DNA of 64,000 bases. It comes from an uncultured Muribaculaceae bacterium. GTDB lineage: Bacteria; Bacteroidota; Bacteroidia; Bacteroidales; Muribaculaceae. Positions 59,481 to 64,000 of this stretch are shown piece by piece. Each line of letters opens with the position of its first letter. Positions within the stretch are counted from its first letter, which is position 1. Below the pieces are notes generated by a model. It was given only the letters and a program-made list of their open reading frames with translations. It did no database searches and was not told where the DNA came from. The stretch lies in NCBI GenBank assembly GCA_944321685.1, contig CALUMH010000008.1, positions 24,466 through 88,465 of the forward strand. Direction: 5' to 3'. The position numbers were made by a program, and so were the translations under genes.

Positions 59481-60629
59481 ATGGAAACCTACGAACTATT
59501 ACAATCATACTGGTGGTTCCTGATTTCGGTATTGGGTGCCGCACTTGTGTTCCTGCTATTTGTCCAAGGCGGACAAACCATGCTGCTCGGTGCACGCAAC
59601 GACTTGCAACGCACCATGATGGTCAATTCACTTGGCCGCAAATGGGAACTGTCATTCACAACGCTCGTGGTATTCGGCGGCGCATTTTTTGCCTCTTTCC
59701 CATTGTTTTACTCTACAAGTTTTGGCGGCGCTTATTGGTTATGGATACTTATACTGCTCGGTTTTGTGCTGCAAGCCGTCTCATATGAGTTCCGCAAAAA
59801 GAAAGGCAACGTTTACGGCACACGCACATTCGACACATTCCTGTGCATCAATGGCATACTTGGCTGTGTGCTACTCGGAGTGGCCGTAGGCACATTTTTC
59901 TTCGGAGCCGAATTTACCATCCAAAAAGGCAATCTTTTAAACACAACAGCCCCGGCAATCTCCACATGGTCGCCCACACATGGGTTGGAGGCCATATTCT
60001 GCTGGAAAAACCTGTTACTTGGCATTGCCGTGCTGTTCCTTGCTAGAATGCAAGCCGCACTTTATTTCATCAACTCTATTGACGACAAAACCAACTATCG
60101 ACAACAGCGAAAAGCCGTTCTTGTCAACGGCGGCATTTTCGTGCTGCTTTTCATCGCATTCCTTGCAGTGCTGCTTACCGCCGACGGCTACCAAGCCACC
60201 ATGCAAAACGGCCATGAAACCATATCGGTTATGCCATACAAATATTTCCACAATTTCATTGAAATGTGGTGGGCTTTGGCTCTGTTGCTCATTGGTGTTG
60301 GTATGGTGCTTTACGCTTACGCAAAAACCATCCTTTGCGACAATTACAAACGCGGAATATGGTACAGCGGCATTGGCACGGCTCTTGTGGTAATGGCCCT
60401 GTTTTGGGTGGCCGGATATAACGACACGGCTTACTATCCGTCGTTGCTCGACCCGGCAAGTTCGCTTACCATACGCAACAGTTCATCGAGCAGGTTCACA
60501 CTCACCGTCATGAGTTGGGTTACGGTAATAATTCCTTTCGTCGTGGCATACATAGCCTACGCCTGGTATTCGCTCAACAAGAAACCAATCACTCCCGACG
60601 AAATGGCCGACAACGACCACAAATATTGA
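59481..60629 (+). CDS. cydB: Cytochrome bd ubiquinol oxidase subunit II
   Basis: The 382-residue subunit has eight or nine hydrophobic helices, starting METYELLQSYWWFLISVLGA with GGQTMLLG after helix one. Further along are KWELSFTTLVVFGGAFFASFPLFY-type helices and PSLLDPASSLTIRNSSSS before the last helix. It forms the heterodimer with CydA and binds no heme in the classical enzyme. It is 2 bp after cydA. A hairpin at 60646-60685 ends the operon. Confidence 0.95.
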   Translation: METYELLQSYWWFLISVLGAALVFLLFVQGGQTMLLGARNDLQRTMMVNSLGRKWELSFTTLVVFGGAFFASFPLFYSTSFGGAYWLWILILLGFVLQAVSYEFRKKKGNVYGTRTFDTFLCINGILGCVLLGVAVGTFFFGAEFTIQKGNLLNTTAPAISTWSPTHGLEAIFCWKNLLLGIAVLFLARMQAALYFINSIDDKTNYRQQRKAVLVNGGIFVLLFIAFLAVLLTADGYQATMQNGHETISVMPYKYFHNFIEMWWALALLLIGVGMVLYAYAKTILCDNYKRGIWYSGIGTALVVMALFWVAGYNDTAYYPSLLDPASSLTIRNSSSSRFTLTVMSWVTVIIPFVVAYIAYAWYSLNKKPITPDEMADNDHKY

Positions 60630-60631
60630 TT

Positions 60632-60663
60632 TTTGGTATATTTGCAATAATGGGTTAACTTTG
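60632..60663 (+). promoter_or_regulatory. Promoter of yigZ-like gene, nested in the cyd terminator
   Basis: TTTG (60632-60635), 20 bp, TAACTTTG (60656-60663) is a full promoter. Its -7 box covers the end of the left arm and the start of the loop of the terminator hairpin. A second -7-like box TATATTTG lies at 60637-60644. Confidence 0.7.
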
Positions 60664-60690
60664 CACACAAGGTTAACCCATTATTTTTTA
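60646..60690 (+). terminator. Terminator of the cyd operon
   Basis: A perfect 14-bp stem (60646-60659 with 60672-60685) with a 12-nt loop is followed by TTTTT. The ATG of the next gene is only a few bases later, at 60693. Confidence 0.85.
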
Positions 60691-60692
60691 CA

Positions 60693-61289
60693 ATGAGCGA
60701 CTTTTTCAAAACTTTGGCAGCACCGTCCGAAGGACTATACAAAGAGAAAATGAGCAAATTCCTCTCGTTTGCCATTCCCGTAACTTCGGCAACCGAGGCT
60801 AAAGAAATTATAAAACAATATCAAAAACGCTTTTATGATGCCAGGCACGTGTGCTGGGCCTACATGATAGGTACCGACCGCAGCGAGTTCCTCAGCAGCG
60901 ACAATGGCGAGCCGTCGGGCACGGCAGGCAAACCCATACTGGGGCAAATAAACTCGTTTGAGCTTACCAATGTGCTGATTATCGTAGTCAGATATTTCGG
61001 TGGAATATTGCTTGGAACTTCGGGATTGATTGTAGCTTACCGGGAAGCCGCAGCCGATGCCATAACCAACGGCACAATACTCGAATGCCACGAACAAGGC
61101 TCAGTGACATTCACATTCCCCTACTTAGGCATGAACGACGTGATGAAACTCGTCAAGCGCGACAACCTGAAAGTAACGGAACAGGAATTCGACAACCTGT
61201 GTAAAATGACAATACAAGCCAACCTCGACGACATTCCCGGCCTGAAAAAGAAAATCACAGACCTCGACGGCACTTCCATCATAGAATAA
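60693..61289 (+). CDS. YigZ/IMPACT family protein
   Basis: This 198-residue protein has the UPF0029 N-terminal domain with SFAIPVTSATEAKEII, DARHVCWAYMIG, DNGEPSGTAGKPIL and VVRYFGGILLGTSGL. A C-terminal domain with an EF-G-like fold follows (GSVTFTFPYLGMNDVMKL). IMPACT proteins in eukaryotes regulate Gcn2. The bacterial role is not settled. Its promoter is nested in the terminator of the cyd operon, giving a very short leader. Confidence 0.92.
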   Translation: MSDFFKTLAAPSEGLYKEKMSKFLSFAIPVTSATEAKEIIKQYQKRFYDARHVCWAYMIGTDRSEFLSSDNGEPSGTAGKPILGQINSFELTNVLIIVVRYFGGILLGTSGLIVAYREAAADAITNGTILECHEQGSVTFTFPYLGMNDVMKLVKRDNLKVTEQEFDNLCKMTIQANLDDIPGLKKKITDLDGTSIIE

Positions 61290-61340
61290 ACGATCATTCC
61301 ATATCAACATCCTAAAAACGGGTTAATTCGCTGCTTTTAG

Positions 61341-61371
61341 TTTGCCACTACGGCTTTATTGCGTAATTTTG
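61341..61371 (+). promoter_or_regulatory. Promoter of the penicillin-binding protein gene
   Basis: TTTG (61341-61344), 19 bp, TAATTTTG (61364-61371). It overlaps the in-frame TTG at 61359 and so supports the ATG at 61410 as the true start. Confidence 0.75.
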
Positions 61372-61409
61372 CATCGGTCTTAACGACGTTTTTAATTTGT
61401 AATCAGAAA

Positions 61410-63818
61410 ATGGCTTCCAACGAAAACAACACTCCAAATACAAAAAAGAAAAACAAACGCCGCACCAAGAGCATCATAAAATGGTTGTGGATAGCATTCG
61501 CGGCAATTGTCGTAGCTGTCTTTACGATCTTCTGCCTCATTTATAACGGCATCATCGGGTATATGCCACCGGTCGAAGAACTCAAAAACCCCACCGACCG
61601 CTATGCCACCGTGCTTTACACGGCCGACGGAATGGAAATGGGACGGTATTACCAAAGCATGGCCAACCGCGTTTATGTCGATTTCGATGAATTATCCCCG
61701 CACCTCACCAACGCTCTTATCGCTACCGAAGACGAACGCTTCCTCAGCCATTCAGGCATCGACTTCCGCGCACTGCTGCGTGCCGTAGTCAAACGCGGAC
61801 TGCTTGGGCAAAAAAATGCAGGTGGTGGCAGCACCATAACCCAGCAACTTGCAAAACAGCTATATTCGCCCGACTACGACAATATGTTCCAGCGAATGTT
61901 GCAGAAACCCATCGAATGGGCTATCGCAGTAAAGCTCGAACGGTACTATACAAAGGATGAAATCATACAAATGTATTTCAACCAATTCGACTTCCTCAAC
62001 AATGCCGTGGGCATAGAAAGCGCCTGCTACGTGTACTTCGGCAAAGAACCGGGCGAGGTCAGCATAGAAGAAGCCGCAACACTGGTTGGCATGGTTAAAA
62101 ATCCGTCATTATACAACCCCGTGAGGTATAACGAGCGCACACGCGAACGCCGCAATGTGGTACTCGACCAAATGTGCCGCGCCGGGATGCTATCGGAAGC
62201 CGAAGCCGAACAACTTAAACAAAAGCCGCTTGTGCTTAATTACCACCGCGTGGACCACAAGGATGGCGTTGCTCCGTATTTCCGTGAAGAATTGCGCAGA
62301 ATGTTGTCGGCCAAACGCCCGCAACGCGACAATTACCCGAGCTGGAACCAACAGGCATTTGTAGACGACTCGATTGCATGGGAAAACAATCCGCTATTTG
62401 GCTGGGTCGAGAAAAACCGCAAACCCGACGGCTCGAAATATAATATATACACCGACGGGCTGAAGATTTACACCACAATCGACTCACGTATGCAAAGCTA
62501 TGCCGAAGCCGCAGTACAGCAGCACCTTGGCAAAAGCCTGCAACCGCGCTTCATAAGGGAGAAAAAGGGAACCAGCAACCCTTACACCACCAACCGCGCC
62601 GAGCTTTCGATAGAACAACGTGACAACTTAATAGACCGGGCGATAAGGCAAAGCGAACGTCACCGCGTGCTGAAAATAGCAGGTCTTAGCGAAGAAGAAA
62701 TTCGTGAAAACTTCAACCAACCACGCGAAATGCGCGTATTTTCATATGACGGAGGCATCGACACCACAATGTCGCCACTCGACTCGCTGCTGTATGCCAA
62801 GTCGTTCCTGCGCACAGGCATGATGTCGATGGATCCGGTCACCGGATATGTCAAAGCCTATATAGGAGGCCCCAACTTCAGGTATTTCCAATACGACATG
62901 GTGAGCCAAGGCCGCAGGCAGATAGGTTCAACCATAAAGCCGTTCCTATACACCTATGCAATGGAAGAGGGCTATACTCCGTGCGATGAATTCCTGAACT
63001 CGCAACCGGTGTTGAAAGACGAGTTGGGTCGCCCGTGGATGCCGCGCAACTCGGGCCACGCACGTGTGGGCGAAATGGTGACGCTGCGCTGGGCCTTGAC
63101 AAATTCAAATAACTGGATTTCGGCACGGCTCATGGACAACCTGTCGCCGGCTCAACTCGTTCGCAATATGCACAACTTCGGTATAACCAACTACCTTGAC
63201 CCGGTAAAGTCAATATGCCTCGGCTCATGCGACGTCTCGGTAAAAGAAATGGTGACGGCATACAGCGCATTTGCAAACAAAGGTATGCGCGCCGACCCGG
63301 TTTTCGTAACACGCATCACCGACAATCAAGGCAACGTAATCAGCGAATTTGTTCCGCAGCACACCGAGTGCATCAGCGAAGAAGGTTACTACAAAATACT
63401 CTCGATACTGCTGAATGTGGTTGACTCGGGAACGGGAAACCGCGTACGACGCGCCCCTTATAAATTGACGGCTCAAATGGGAGGAAAAACCGGAACAACC
63501 AACTACAATGCCGATGGCTGGTTCATGGGATTTACACCCGAACTTGTCACAGGTGTTTGGGTAGGCGGCGAAGAGCGTTACATCCACTTTAACACCATGG
63601 CCAACGGACAAGGGGCCGAAATGGCATTGCCTATATACGGACTTTACATGATGAAAGTATATGGCGACTCCACCCTGCCCTATTCGCAAGATGTAAAATT
63701 TGAATTCCCCGAAGGTTTTGACCCGTGCGCAAGGGATGGCGTGGTAGGCGTGCCGCTCGACCAAGTGAACGATGAAGACATAGTTCCCACCGAATCAATC
63801 GAAGGCGTGTTCGACTAA
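61410..63818 (+). CDS. Class A penicillin-binding protein (PBP1A type)
   Basis: This 802-residue bifunctional peptidoglycan synthase has a basic cytoplasmic tail (KKKNKRRTKS) and one membrane helix (about residues 24-46). The GT51 glycosyltransferase domain follows, with ALIATEDERFLSHSGID (catalytic Glu), GGSTITQQLAKQLYS and MYFNQFDFLNNAVGIESA. The transpeptidase domain has GSTIKPFLY with the active Ser, TNSNNW as the SxN motif, and GGKTGTTNYNADGWF as KTG. It polymerises and crosslinks murein at the cell surface. The start is fixed by the promoter just upstream. The gene is monocistronic, with a composite terminator hairpin 24 bp after the stop. Confidence 0.95.
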   Translation: MASNENNTPNTKKKNKRRTKSIIKWLWIAFAAIVVAVFTIFCLIYNGIIGYMPPVEELKNPTDRYATVLYTADGMEMGRYYQSMANRVYVDFDELSPHLTNALIATEDERFLSHSGIDFRALLRAVVKRGLLGQKNAGGGSTITQQLAKQLYSPDYDNMFQRMLQKPIEWAIAVKLERYYTKDEIIQMYFNQFDFLNNAVGIESACYVYFGKEPGEVSIEEAATLVGMVKNPSLYNPVRYNERTRERRNVVLDQMCRAGMLSEAEAEQLKQKPLVLNYHRVDHKDGVAPYFREELRRMLSAKRPQRDNYPSWNQQAFVDDSIAWENNPLFGWVEKNRKPDGSKYNIYTDGLKIYTTIDSRMQSYAEAAVQQHLGKSLQPRFIREKKGTSNPYTTNRAELSIEQRDNLIDRAIRQSERHRVLKIAGLSEEEIRENFNQPREMRVFSYDGGIDTTMSPLDSLLYAKSFLRTGMMSMDPVTGYVKAYIGGPNFRYFQYDMVSQGRRQIGSTIKPFLYTYAMEEGYTPCDEFLNSQPVLKDELGRPWMPRNSGHARVGEMVTLRWALTNSNNWISARLMDNLSPAQLVRNMHNFGITNYLDPVKSICLGSCDVSVKEMVTAYSAFANKGMRADPVFVTRITDNQGNVISEFVPQHTECISEEGYYKILSILLNVVDSGTGNRVRRAPYKLTAQMGGKTGTTNYNADGWFMGFTPELVTGVWVGGEERYIHFNTMANGQGAEMALPIYGLYMMKVYGDSTLPYSQDVKFEFPEGFDPCARDGVVGVPLDQVNDEDIVPTESIEGVFD

Positions 63819-63841
63819 CCCACATTTTCAACGACAAAAAA

Positions 63842-63931
63842 CAGATATTTTTAAAGACATACATCTATTATCGCATTACGCAAATTCTTTGCGTATAAAT
63901 ATATGTCTTAAAGAATATCTGTTTTATTATT
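63842..63931 (+). terminator. Composite terminator hairpin, probably bidirectional
   Basis: The outer arms 63842-63861 and 63902-63921 are complementary at 18 of 20 positions. An inner perfect stem ACGCAAA/TTTGCGT (63878-63884 with 63888-63894, 3-nt loop) sits at the centre. TTTTATTATT follows on the plus strand, and six T follow on the minus strand at 63836-63841, so it can serve a convergent gene beyond the window. Nothing else is recognisable from 63932 to 64000. Confidence 0.7.
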
Positions 63932-64000
63932 ATTGGTGTCCGCTAAAAAACAATAAGGCAAAAAATTCATGTCCGCAATGCCCATAAACAGGCGTTGCGG

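Noticed and set aside
61359..61409. N-terminal extension of the penicillin-binding protein from TTG
   Set aside because: It overlaps a full promoter (61341-61371), so this stretch cannot be at the start of the mRNA coding region.

Overview
The window reads as ordinary chromosome of a Bacteroidales gut-type bacterium. Family Muribaculaceae is my best guess, but only the order is well supported. Three things point there. Many genes are preceded by the Bacteroidetes promoter (TTTG or TTG, 19-21 bp, then TAnnTTTG). The gene families are typical of the group: DUF4492 before cydAB, DUF5723, DUF4251, DUF1460, LruC lipoproteins, GT3 glycogen synthase with GT35 phosphorylase, and a TonB receptor with an N-terminal carboxypeptidase-regulatory-like domain. 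Several lipoproteins also carry acidic surface-export signals after the lipobox cysteine. I see no insertion sequence, prophage, CRISPR array or rRNA. There is one tRNA, tRNA-Arg(ACG).

Layout. 1-7.1 kb: a TPR protein cut by the window edge, outer-membrane phospholipase A coupled to a half-length glycosyltransferase, rdgB, a FadL-like porin and a His/Trp/Tyr/Arg-rich exported protein. 7.2-12.9 kb: an envelope lipoprotein, DUF5723 protein and Dus operon, a CPBP protease and a DUF4251 protein. 12.9-16.3 kb: an operon of mannose-1-phosphate guanylyltransferase, NlpC/P60 endopeptidase and dipeptide epimerase. 16.4-24.9 kb: DUF1460 amidase-like protein, HAD phosphatase, nadC, a glycosyltransferase / C_GCAxxG / K+:H+ antiporter operon, a candidate small RNA and an LCM-type methyltransferase. 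23.3-27.9 kb: a TonB-dependent receptor and a surface beta-helix lipoprotein. 28-32.3 kb: two tandem LruC lipoproteins. 32.4-38.4 kb: glycogen phosphorylase, glycogen synthase and alpha-amylase. 38.5-44.8 kb: a small unknown protein, an ABC-F ATPase and the udk-lptB-mutS2 operon. 44.9-53.7 kb: a tightly overlapping nine-gene minus-strand operon (membrane protein, smpB, tgt, LptF/G permease, dsbD, mazG, topB, Nudix, Cys-rich membrane peptide). 53.8-63.8 kb: biotin-dependent carboxylase subunit, tRNA-Arg, PfkB kinase, a lipoprotein, DUF4492-cydAB, YigZ protein and a class A penicillin-binding protein.

Most interesting observation. The TonB receptor is preceded by an array of seven TGTnAc-like half-sites spaced 11 bp apart. 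The array ends exactly 10 bp before a -7 promoter box, which is the geometry of a Pho-box type operator. The same motif pair, again 10 bp before a -7 box, lies about 5.5 kb away. There it precedes a roughly 160-nt transcript with no ORF that ends in a strong terminator. Together these suggest a small regulon, possibly responding to phosphate, made of an uptake receptor, its surface lipoprotein and an undescribed sRNA. Other leads are a promoter nested inside a terminator before yigZ, a perfect 21-bp inverted repeat lacking a T-tract after the amylase gene, a Tgt without its zinc cysteines, and a palindrome over the -33 box of the cytochrome bd operon.
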